A DNA stretch of 64,000 nt from Numida meleagris (Eukaryota; Chordata; Aves; Galliformes; Numididae). The stretch is from positions 15,049,778-15,113,777 of the forward strand of contig NC_034415.1 of the NCBI RefSeq assembly GCF_002078875.1, given 5' to 3'. Numbering within the stretch: the first letter of the stretch is position 1; every line of letters begins with the position of its first letter. Made by a program: the position numbers and the translations under genes. The notes beneath the pieces were generated by a model, which ran no database searches, was not told the origin of the DNA, and worked only from the letters and a program-made list of their open reading frames with translations. Shown piece after piece: positions 1-9,800 of this stretch.

Positions 1-3000
1 GTCCCTTACAGCACAGGGATTTCCTTGCAGGAGCTGCTAGGCACTCAGCCAGGGGCTGTGCTGGTGGTGGGGTTCTGGCCATGCTGGTACTGAGCATTAC
101 AGGCTCTGCAGGGCTGAGCTTACTGTAGGTACTGGGGACGGAGCAGGAGGGGAAAGAACACATGCAGGCAGAAGCAGTGTTGGCATCTGAAGGTCCTGAG
201 AGACAGAGGGGACGGATGTGCAAAAAAGGGAAAAAAAAACAAAAAAAAAAAACAGAATCTCAGGATGCCCAGTGATGGAGCTTGCCTGGAGGCAGAAGCA
301 GCAGGCAGGATTTCATACAGCCTAAAACCTGAAATGTCACACTTCAGGGTGGATGGAGGCTCCATCTCCTCTCAGGACTGTTGATTCCCTTTTTTTTTTT
401 TTTCTTATTCTGCATTTCCTCCTGTTATCAGGATCCCCATCTTCCAAACGCATTGCTTGGCAGTTTGTTGCATTCAGCAGCAAGTCTCTTTATGGCGCAG
501 CTAGGGGCACAATTTCGCACAGCATCTCCCAGAGACGTGTTCAGAGGAGTGAGACAAGCCCAGCAGCAAGGAGTCCTGTGGGGTGCTGGTGCCCCCTGGC
601 CTCCCCCAGCCCAGCTGTGCCAGGGCAGCTCCAGCAGCAGGGATCAGCCTGCCCTGGGCTGCAGTGTTGGCTCCAGAGGTGTTACAGAATGGTATTAGAG
701 AAAAGGTCTTGAAACTCCACTTCTAAAAACCACCTGAAGCAGCAGAACTACCCAGAACTGGTTTCCAGAACAGCAGTGTGTTCATGCATTTATTTCTAAT
801 GGTCTATGCAACCCAATCCCAATCCATGATTTTGTTGTTTATGGGCACAACATGTTCATTTTATGGGAACAGACCTGCTCTGTGCTGGAAGGCTTCCGGC
901 AAGAGACTATGGTGTTAATTTAGAAGATGGCATTCTTCCCAAACAGTCATTATTAAACCAGCAACCCTACGTTACCTCCAGCATCAAGGGGCAACGTGAT
1001 GTTGGAGACAAGACAGAACAAAGGTTCTGGCTCCAGCAATTGTAAGAGGGCTTTAGGGGCTGTTCTCTTCAAGGCAGGGAGATGGAGCCTGGCTCCACTC
1101 CAGCACCTTTGGTTTTACCAACCCCCACTTCAGCTGCATTGTGTGGAAGCGCGCTGCTGCAGAGCTGCCACTTCTGCACCCATGCCTGGCTGAATTACAG
1201 GAGCTATTTTCAGCATCTCCCTGCCAGATGCAACATCTCCCATGACTTTTATCATGGAATGGGTGCTTGTTTGTAATCAGCCTGGAAAATCTGTTTCTGA
1301 GCTTAAATCCAGAGCTTCATCTTTGCTACAGAAACAACTCTACTCAGTGACATAGCTTTCTCTCCCTTTAATAGCATGAGGAATGATTTGCTGTCCTGGG
1401 AAACTGGTCACAGCATAGGCCCTCAGGGTTTTGCAACATCAGTGCTCGATGCCACTGGTTTAAATGCTGAACACACTGTACAAGCACAAGTGGCCAGCCT
1501 GAACAGGGAATGTTTGTGCTAAAATCACCCATCATTCAGGGAACGTGAATGTAACCTAGCCAGTGGTTCATGTGGCAGTTTTAACAACTCACGGTGGTAG
1601 ACAACAGATTAAAGTCAAGGTTAAAAACACAAAAGATTTTTTCTTGATTCTTTTGTGACTGGTAACATTAAGGACCATCTTTTAGCATGTTCAAAACAAA
1701 AACAAAAACAAACAAACAAAAAAAAAACAACTTGCTTGAGAAACATCTTATTTAAGACCCTCACAAAATTTACATCTGAACAAAGAGAGCACCCAGGCTG
1801 TGAAGGGCACTGCTCCTCACCTTTGCCTTGCAGTGAGGCGCACTGGCAATAGCAGCATTGCACCATGGTTGCAGATGGCCTTAGTGTCATTGGGGGAACC
1901 AACGTTTTACACTACACCTGTAACAAATCTGGGGCTAACACACCTTCAGAGCTCTTCTCCAAGGAATCTCAAACTTCAGACCTCCTGAGCTGCTTGGAAA
2001 TCAACACATTCAGGCAGAAGTCTGTCTCAGTCTGCACTTCTGAAAACAAATACATTTCTTATCTTTTGATTTGGCTCAAACAGAGCATTACGAGTTGCTG
2101 TCTGGCTCATGTTCCAGCTGTGCTGCATTAACTGGGAGGAGGATTACTGGAATCACTATCACTAACCTGCTGCTAACTCTTGGCAAACATATGGCAGGAA
2201 TGAGTTAGGGAACAGTATTTCTGTGTGAAGCAGGGTGTCAGGCTTCAAGACTGAGATTTCTTCTCATCTTACCTACGAGATTTTGTTCTGGGAATCACGC
2301 GTTAAAAATGCATTGATAATGCTCTGCTAGGCAGCTAATGATAAGACTGCCTGTCCCTATTTCATCATGTTACATGGCCTCATTACTATATAACTGGTGT
2401 TTTTAATAAATGAAAAATACTTGGATGATTGTTAAAAAATCCTCAGTTTACAAACAGAAAATTTAAATCTTTCTGATACCTATTTCCCCAGCTGAGGCAA
2501 ACATTGGGGCAAAACCAGAAGTAGGTCCCAAGTCATGGGCCCAGTGCTCTTCTGGCTTTTTAGCCACCCTCTCAGTTCAGACAGAACTGCAGTGCTATGC
2601 TCCCTGTTATCTGCAAGGCCCATAATCCCATCACATGGGACCACAGGAGCCCCAGCGAGCCACCCTCAGCTCGCTGCTGCTGTGTCCTATGGACTCTTGC
2701 CATTCACACTGGAGCACCTCAGCAAATTCAAGGCTTTCATCCTCTTCCTTAGCACCCTCACAGGTTCACAACCCACACATCCAACAGAAGCCTCATTATT
2801 GCATGATCACAAGCTACAGATTTACTCAGTATTGCCAGGTTCCTGCACACAGTTTACTGTCTTGAGAATGTGGAAGGTTTAAAATCCAAAACTGTTCCTG
2901 CAAGGGGTCAGGATGACAGTCAACACCACCACTGTAGCAGCACCTCATTTGTCTGATCTGAATTAAGAACAGTTCAACCATTACCTTCACATAACTAACA

Positions 3001-5130
3001 CCTTTACCTTCCATGTACATGGAATGATGTTAGAAAGAACAGCTATTTCCCTAAGATTTGTATTAAAACACAGTCCACTAACTGATACTGGAGAGGGAAG
3101 AATGGATCCCCCACGACCAGACACAAACAACAGTGTAGCAAGGGGGAAGCTCAGATGAGAAGGAGAAGCTCAGGACTGCAAAGCCATTTATTTAGCAGCA
3201 GAGAGCCTTTGCTTAGTGCAACATCCTCCTGCAGGCCTGATGCCTGCTCAGAATGCAATAGCTCAGTTTGTGCCACAGGAAACACCTTCCAAAAGGACAA
3301 CTTACTGGGAAAACTGAAGAATCTTCTCAGAATCGTGTTGCAGTGGTGGAAGCAAACAGAATGGGCATCTCCTATTTCCTCTTATCTAAAGGAACACAAA
3401 CATTTTTCTTCCAGAGCCACAGGTATACTGTGCAAAAATCTGCTAGTCAAGTAAAATTGGTGGTACCTCATTTAAGTTATGTATATGAAAAATCAATCCC
3501 ACCCATCTTGAAATAATGTGTTCTAGTTAGAAATCATACCTACAGAAATTACTAGGAGCTCCTTACACCTTCTCCTTAAATTTACAGTCACCAGAGAGCA
3601 AGTTTAACATAAGATACTTGAAATTGGAGACTTCACTATGCAGACATGTTTTTCCCCCATAAAGAATAGATTAGAAGAAGATATAAACATCTTATTTATT
3701 AAATCAAATAGAAATGCAAAACATGTTTCACATGCCTTACACGGAAAAGAGATGAACTTCCAAGACCTTAAAGCAAAACTGTGTCAGTTGACAGGCAGGA
3801 AACGGGAACATTATAAACAGTCACAGAGAGGAGGAAGGACTGGGGAGGGAGGTGACCTGGGGAAGATGGGCAGTTCCTCCCCACACTGAGAAAGTTCTCC
3901 TAAAAACAGGAATGGAGGTTATGCTGAGTGAGCATCACAAGCCTGAAGTTAAAACACACTTATTTGGGAGGAAGTTGCCTAAATGAATACAACTGGCTAA
4001 TAACTAGTCATACAGGGATCTAATTTATTCATACCCTACTCATATTAAGTGAACATGGGCTTATTTTTGAACAACGTAGGGACACTAGGAGCATCAGAAA
4101 CACCCAAAAAAGCTTTAAAAAAAAGCAGGATCGGTCCGTGGCTGCATTCTGTCTGACACTGCTAATAAAATAAGGGGAAAAAAAGATTAAAAATATAAAA
4201 ATGGTTCTAAATGTTTTAATTACTTTGCCATCTTCCAACTCTTCCTCCCTCCTAGACACAATTTCTTGGAAACTGAAATGGCAGTCAGCAGCAAATATAA
4301 TGCATACACCAATATTATATTCCACAGTTTTTCTAAGAGTTATTAGTCCAGCAATTTTAAAGTGATCTATGTGCAAAAATAGTTTCTTGAAAGCAGAACA
4401 AAAAATCCACTGCAGCCTTAACAATTCCTATTCAAAAAAAAATACTCTGAGAATTAGCACAAACATTTCCCAGTGGAGATCAGTAACTGCAAGTGTTCTG
4501 CCAAACCTGTGGCTTGGTGCTGCAGAACTGTCAACATCCCAAGTTTACCAGCAGCTGGCAAGGAGAAAACAGACTATATCCCAAAAGAAGTGGGAAAACC
4601 ACCGTTCATTAACCAGTCTTCTGATACACATAAACATATGGTGTAGGTATGTATTCGGAGACTGCTACAGACAGCTGAGAACAGTCATCCCAGCATGACT
4701 AATAGTAAATGATTAACAATAAAATGTGCAAGAATCATAAGAGCAGTATTTAAATTATTTCTGACTGCTCAATGCCCCTAGGCCTAAACTATCCCCTCGC
4801 TAATAGTGGTGTAAGTCAGGGCAGCTCTGGTGAAGCTACAGTAGAAATCGCTGTGCATGAGGATTTGTGTGTGAGAATGGTCCCTTGAACGACAGACTAG
4901 TTCAGTCCTGACCACACTACAATAGGGAATTGTGTTTAAACCATGAGTAATCATGTAATCATCTCTCAGCATAGTACTTCTTTTCTGCACACATGGAATG
5001 TAAGTGGCCAGGATTTAGAACCGATGACTTTGCAGATTTAATGGATTGTATTTCTTTAATGGTTCTGGCAATGCAAGCTCAGTTGAAAAAGAAAAAAAAT
5101 CACCAAAACCAACCAAACAAAAAAAAATCC
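1..5130. other. Intergenic region downstream of LRRC8D
   Basis: This AT-rich non-coding stretch lies beyond the inferred LRRC8D poly(A) site. Open frames here reach at most about 130 codons, show no recognisable domain and have the low-complexity, Phe- or Lys-rich composition expected of chance frames. Several homopolymer tracts occur: A-rich at about 228-253, T-rich at about 391-403 and A-rich at about 1690-1730. By known vertebrate synteny the next gene in this direction would be ZNF326, but no part of it is recognisable. I see no RNA gene or clear transposon. Confidence 0.6.
228..253 (+). repeat. A-rich simple tract
   Basis: Two runs of A are separated by a single C. This is a simple sequence of no evident function. 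No recognisable retroposon body adjoins it on either side. Confidence 0.7.
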
Positions 5131-5156
5131 CACGCTCACTGCTGTCTGCTTTTTTC

Positions 5157-5162
5157 TTTATT
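5157..5162 (-). terminator. Probable LRRC8D poly(A) signal (AATAAA)
   Basis: The minus strand carries a canonical AATAAA hexamer here. It is followed, about 35-65 bases further along the minus strand, by a T/GT-rich stretch with several TTGG and TTTG motifs (about 5095-5130), the layout of a downstream cleavage-stimulation element. It is the first canonical hexamer on the minus strand after the LRRC8D stop. It gives a 3' UTR of about 1.1 kb, which is reasonable for this gene. Cleavage is expected near 5130-5145. The signal is seen directly; its use is inferred. Confidence 0.6.
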
Positions 5163-5479
5163 GATTACTTATCTGGCACACATTTAGGGTTTTCTAACAG
5201 TGCATAAATGTTCAAAAATATCAAATTACTGGGGCTGGGATAAGGGTATCCTACTGTTATAGTCTATGTGTGGAAGATATGCTACAATAGGTGATAAAGC
5301 TAAATCACGTTTGAGTAAATTCTAAGTCTCTGTCATTAGTCTGGAAAATAGAGCAGACAGCCCTGTTCCTAGGCAAGGGCTGTGAAACAAAACAATCACT
5401 GACTCTTGTAAAACGTCTCGAGTTTCCCAGATGGAAACTCTGAAGAGGAGCAAAACACCAGCAATAAAGTCACCTGCTG

Positions 5480-5485
5480 TTTAAT
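5480..5485 (-). terminator. Possible proximal poly(A) signal (ATTAAA)
   Basis: The minus strand has the common variant hexamer ATTAAA about 760 bases after the stop codon. A moderately GT-rich stretch follows it on the minus strand (about 5440-5465). It could give a shorter 3' UTR than the canonical site at 5157-5162. Confidence 0.3.
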
Positions 5486-6247
5486 GACTCTCAAAAGTTA
5501 CCGTGCAGAACAGTTCAAATGCCAAAACTATCCCCAACTTGAAAGGCCAGTGGCACTACTCTCCCTTCTACCACCCCCCACTGCTCAGGACAAAGGAGCC
5601 TTAGGGAAGCTGGGGTAGAGGAGCTGTGGAACAGGACAGGTCCTCACAGCTCTGAAGGAGTCTCACTAGGTCATAGACAGATCTCATCCAAAACCATGAG
5701 GCCTTGAGGATGAAGAATGAGGGCAAACACATTTGGCCCCATGCAAACCACATACCTTAGTGCAGGAAAATGGTGGCTTCATTTGCTGAGAATGGCTAAA
5801 CACTAACAACACACCAACGTGTGTTTCAAGTGCTGTTAGAACCATTCCACATACAACACTTATCTTTGTTTTTCCTCCCATAATGCACTAAAGTAAATCC
5901 AGACCTTAAAGAATAACTTGCATAGTAAGAAAAGGTCATCAATTCAATCATTTACTTTAAGCAGGCAAGCAAATTTGTAAACATTCAAAAGCGGCAGCAT
6001 CCAAGTTACAAACAATTTAAGGAAAAAAGAATTGAGATTATTAAGGGTTTTTTTATCCTCTCAAAAATTTTGGAAATAATCTTTTAAAACACTGCAAACA
6101 TTGAACACTCAGTTACATCTCTTATAATCCCGCTAGTAGTCTTGCCTTCCAAGGAATTCTGCTTTCTAAAAACGCATGGTCTCACAATAGCCACACTTTT
6201 TAGCATCTACTGTTTGGAAGTTAGCTACTCGAGCATTTCACCTCAGC

Positions 6248-8815
6248 TTAAATCCCATTAGCAAAGGGAATGTTTGTGTCTTGGTTCAATACCTCTTTAA
6301 CTTCTGAGGGCAAAGTGTCAAAGAGGTGATCTTCCACAACAAGCCCACTTTTCCTGAGAAGCTGACACTGCCCCAGCGTGGCTGGCAGACGGTCTAAGCA
6401 GTTTCCCTTCAGTTCCAGATGAGTCAGCTGCAATAGTTGACCAACTTTATCTGGGATTGAGGTAATACAGTTTTGTCCCAGACTCAAAGTCCTCAATTTT
6501 ACACATTTAAACAACTGTTTTGGCAAAACATCAACTTTGTTTCCTGTGATGTGAAAATGCTGCAGATTTTGAAGCAAACTTATTTCCACTGGAATCACTG
6601 CAATTGAGTTGTAGCTTACATCTAAACATCTAAGTTTCTGTAAACTGAACACTGCGGCTGGTAAGGATTCGAGTTTGTTATTGGAGAGGTAAAGAGACTC
6701 TAAGTTCTTTACGTGGGTAATGGAGGAAGGAATGTTGACTATTTTATTGTGCCACAGCTTTAAACAAGTAAATCTTTTTAAGTGCTGGAAACTAATGATT
6801 TCTTCAATTGTGCGTATGCTATTTGATTTTAAATCCAGTTCCTGTAAGTTAGAGAGGCTGAAGATAGCATGGGGAATTCTCTCCAGTTCACAGTTCTGCA
6901 GTTCCAACTCCGCAACATTCATCATCTTCTTAAGGCTATTAAGTACCACGAGCTTAGTGCCGTCATTATGAATGACCAGTTTTGTCAGATGCGGTGCCAC
7001 ATCTGTGATATTGGGGGGGATTTTGGTCAAATTGCTCTTCACATGGAGAATTTTAAGGTGTCTCAACTCTCTGAGAGACTCAAGCCCTATCATTTTATTG
7101 TTTTCAGAGTTCAAGTTGCCTATCAAATACAATTCACGGAGGTTTTTGAGCAAATACACCCACGCAGGAATTTCTGCGACATCTGTGAATTTTACATAAA
7201 GGCATCTCAAATGGTCCCGGAGGAAGCTGAAGGCAGTCTGCTCGACCTTCGCAGGGCAGTGGCACAGATGAAGCTCCTGAAGATTTGTCATCTGGGAGAT
7301 TTTTGCTGGGATTTTCGCTTCAGGAATCAGCTCCAGTTTTAACACATCCAGATCCGTCAGATCAAAGACTGCATCAGGGACCCCCGACAGCATGAAAAGG
7401 TGCAACTCCTGCTTATCCTGGGCATTGCGGGAAACGTGCTGCCGCAGCTTTTCGAACGTCCATTCGTGGTTTAAACTAATTTCACGTAGTTTGTTCTCAC
7501 TTACCTCTGACAAGAAGACACCAAACCTTTTAGAATAAAGCTGGTCGTACTGATCCACCATATGCAAAAGAAACGCAAAGTCATTTTTGACATCAGGGAT
7601 ATCACTGAAACTACTCTCTTCTCGGACCTTTTCAAAGGAATATTCTTTTAAGGGTATTCGGAACAGCCAGAAGAGTGTGTAGAGACAGATAAAACCATAG
7701 ACACAAATGAGAGAAATATAGCTGATAAGCAGCTTCTTCAACATGTAAGCCATGTTGTGCGTACATTCAAACTGCGTGTAGCCAATCAGGTGTTCCACTT
7801 TCGGGTTGCAGATGTGTTCAAAACTAATGGTGTTGACAAAGTTTGCAGTATAGCAGAGAATAAATATGAACTTGAAAGTCTTGATGATAGTCTGGCCAAC
7901 ATAGAGTTTGTAAATCAGATCACTGTCCTCCACGTGAGCCCTGAACTTACGGACTTTCTCAAACAGCGCTTTGGCTTGTTCTCCATCTTTTTTATCTAAA
8001 ATAGTGACACTGGGAACTTCAATCATTGGCTTGTCAGCCGAAAATTTGAAGCCAGACTTTGTTATCATGGGAGTGCTGGCACTTGGGCTTCCTTCATCGC
8101 TGCTAGTGGAAACATACTTGGGCAGGGACTGCGCACCAGTTAACCTCTGTTTGTTCTCCTCAGAGTCCTCACATGCTGTTTCAGACAGTGCTTTTGTAGT
8201 CCAGGGGGACTCAAAGCACTTCCCTAATATGGACACAAAATGCTCAATTTTTGAGCAGGTCTTGGGATACTTGAACCAAAAATTGCTACTGACTATTAAA
8301 ATAATGGTATGGATGAGAACAAGATAGGGAAAATATTTTGAATACCAAGGAAGAGCCAAATGATAGCACATCTGGTTAATAAATACATATTGCTGAAAAT
8401 CCAAATTTGTTTTACGGCCTGAAGAATCCTTCTGCTCCTTCTTCAGCTCCTGACCTGATTCAGTGGGTTGATACTGAGGAGAGGTAGCTCTGCTCAGAGG
8501 TACATCAGGTGTTACAGTAGGGGCACTTCCAAAAGAAACCGTTCTTGTTGATGCTTCTCCTTGACCAGTGGTTGTTTCAACAGTGGTAAAGTCAGCCTTC
8601 CCTGATGTGCTGGGTTGTGCTTTTGAGTTTATAGTAGACTGCAAAACTGGCAAGCAGACCACCTGGTCTTTGGTCAGTTGCATGGTCCCAGCAAAAATGG
8701 CAACCATTAACATAACGACTGCTAGATAATCCATAAATACATCCCACCATGGTTTCAAGATACGATAGGTTGGCTGGATGTCATTGAGCGATGCAACTTC
8801 TGCAAGGGTAAACAT
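6248..8815 (-). CDS. LRRC8D: Volume-regulated anion channel subunit LRRC8D
   Basis: This encodes an 855-residue LRRC8D. LRRC8D assembles with LRRC8A into hexameric VRAC channels at the plasma membrane. In mammals it favours passage of larger organic solutes such as taurine and of platinum drugs. The start MFTLAEVASLNDIQPTYRIL is the LRRC8 N-terminal signature. Visible parts: TM1 about 23-43; a first extracellular loop with Cys54, a Ser/Thr-rich insert (about 58-135) and Cys150; TM2 about 161-181; a cytoplasmic loop about 182-311; TM3 about 312-330; a second extracellular loop with Cys336 and Cys351; TM4 about 358-385; then leucine-rich repeats to the C-terminus, seven with clear 23-residue spacing at about 657-810. 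Phe140 probably matches the pore-constricting Phe143 of human LRRC8D. The insert and its position separate it from paralogues A, B, C and E. Human LRRC8D is 858 residues. The frame is intact, ends in NGI and TAA, and lies in one exon. The ATG is fixed by the family N-terminus. Confidence 0.98.
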   Translation of the reverse strand: MFTLAEVASLNDIQPTYRILKPWWDVFMDYLAVVMLMVAIFAGTMQLTKDQVVCLPVLQSTINSKAQPSTSGKADFTTVETTTGQGEASTRTVSFGSAPTVTPDVPLSRATSPQYQPTESGQELKKEQKDSSGRKTNLDFQQYVFINQMCYHLALPWYSKYFPYLVLIHTIILIVSSNFWFKYPKTCSKIEHFVSILGKCFESPWTTKALSETACEDSEENKQRLTGAQSLPKYVSTSSDEGSPSASTPMITKSGFKFSADKPMIEVPSVTILDKKDGEQAKALFEKVRKFRAHVEDSDLIYKLYVGQTIIKTFKFIFILCYTANFVNTISFEHICNPKVEHLIGYTQFECTHNMAYMLKKLLISYISLICVYGFICLYTLFWLFRIPLKEYSFEKVREESSFSDIPDVKNDFAFLLHMVDQYDQLYSKRFGVFLSEVSENKLREISLNHEWTFEKLRQHVSRNAQDKQELHLFMLSGVPDAVFDLTDLDVLKLELIPEAKIPAKISQMTNLQELHLCHCPAKVEQTAFSFLRDHLRCLYVKFTDVAEIPAWVYLLKNLRELYLIGNLNSENNKMIGLESLRELRHLKILHVKSNLTKIPPNITDVAPHLTKLVIHNDGTKLVVLNSLKKMMNVAELELQNCELERIPHAIFSLSNLQELDLKSNSIRTIEEIISFQHLKRFTCLKLWHNKIVNIPSSITHVKNLESLYLSNNKLESLPAAVFSLQKLRCLDVSYNSIAVIPVEISLLQNLQHFHITGNKVDVLPKQLFKCVKLRTLSLGQNCITSIPDKVGQLLQLTHLELKGNCLDRLPATLGQCQLLRKSGLVVEDHLFDTLPSEVKEVLNQDTNIPFANGI

Positions 8816-8817
8816 TC

Positions 8818-8841
8818 CTACAAGAAAACAAAAATGAAACC
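8818..8841 (-). other. 3' splice site of the LRRC8D coding exon
   Basis: On the minus strand a T-rich tract runs into TTTTCTTGTAG, with the AG at 8819-8818. The exon then begins with GA immediately before the ATG. This agrees with LRRC8D organisation in other vertebrates, where the whole coding sequence sits in the last exon and the 5' UTR is spliced from upstream exons. A TTCAC-type branch-point candidate lies about 30 bases further back. Confidence 0.85.
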
Positions 8842-9569
8842 AGTGAACAGGTTATTTTATCATTTGAAAAAACAATCACACCATGACATACAAGTCTTTG
8901 AAAAATGTAAGTTTTCATTATATTTTGTTGCACATCACACATTGTCTATCGTTTCACTCAATACGGTTCTCTCAAAGGATATGCATGGAAATGACTCATT
9001 ATTTTAGCATTAGAAAGATTCTCACTTCAGGCCAGATGACATTTACGTAGCTTTCCCTCTTCACAGTACAAGCACAAAGGTCTGCTCTGTACAACTGAAA
9101 TATCTAAAAGATCTGTAGCTGATATGTATTAACAACAAACAGGAAAAACTGACTACACTGCATAAAATCTGATTCTGTAAAAATGACTGCTTGAGTCTTT
9201 GAAAACGTGAAATTCACTATTAACTGCTTTTGTAGTACCTTGTATTTAAACAGAGTAGATAGCATTTGTTAGATGCTTTGCACAGCACATTTTACATCTC
9301 TTGTACCATTATGACTAAGGCCTCTCATTTCTTTTTGCCTAACATAGTAACAGACTATCTCCCACTCCTTGCTATTCAGCATCCACATTGACTACCAGAT
9401 GGATTGGTCCCTCGTCTTAAGTATCACCGCACAAGAGAACTTCTTGCCATTACTATGTGAAAACCTGGTACAATTTTTTTTTTAGGATGTTTTATACTGA
9501 GAAAGCTATGACGTATGTACTGGATCAAATGGTACTGTATACAAATGTTTTTTTTCCCCCAATTAACAA

Positions 9570-9800
9570 ATCATAGAATGGCTTGGATTGGAAGGAAACT
9601 TAAAGATCATCCAATTCCAACACCCTGCCATAAGCAGGGCTGCACTAGATCAGGCTGCCCAGGGCCCAATCCAGCCTGGTCTTGAGCACCTCCAGGGATG
9701 GGGCACCCACAGCTTCTCCGGGCAGCCTGTGCCAGTGCCTCACCATACTCTGAATAAAAAAATTTCCTCTTAAAGTCTAATGTAAATCTTCTCTCTTCTA
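9570..9800 (-). mobile_element. CR1 LINE 3'-end fragment
   Basis: Read on the minus strand, this matches the 3' end of avian CR1 retrotransposons. It has the characteristic wording for 'GGCAGCCTGATCTAG', the 'AAGATCATC' box and a terminal 'CCATTCTATGA' motif, with the element's 3' end at 9570. Only the last 230 bases or so are present, the usual 5' truncation of CR1 insertions, so no reverse transcriptase remains. The right boundary is approximate. Confidence 0.9.

Larger units (their letters stand above)
5140..6247 (-). other. LRRC8D 3' untranslated region
   Basis: This is the transcribed, non-coding tail between the TAA stop of LRRC8D and the inferred poly(A) site. The left boundary depends on use of the AATAAA at 5157-5162 and is approximate. 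The sequence is AT-rich, with no long open frame and no recognised repeat. A variant hexamer at 5480-5485 could shorten it. Confidence 0.55.

Noticed and set aside
387..698. Plus-strand polypyrimidine tract ending in TATCAG followed by an open frame of about 85 codons, looking like an acceptor plus exon.
   Set aside because: The predicted peptide matches no family I know, no donor or neighbouring exon is evident, and T-rich tracts are common in this DNA.
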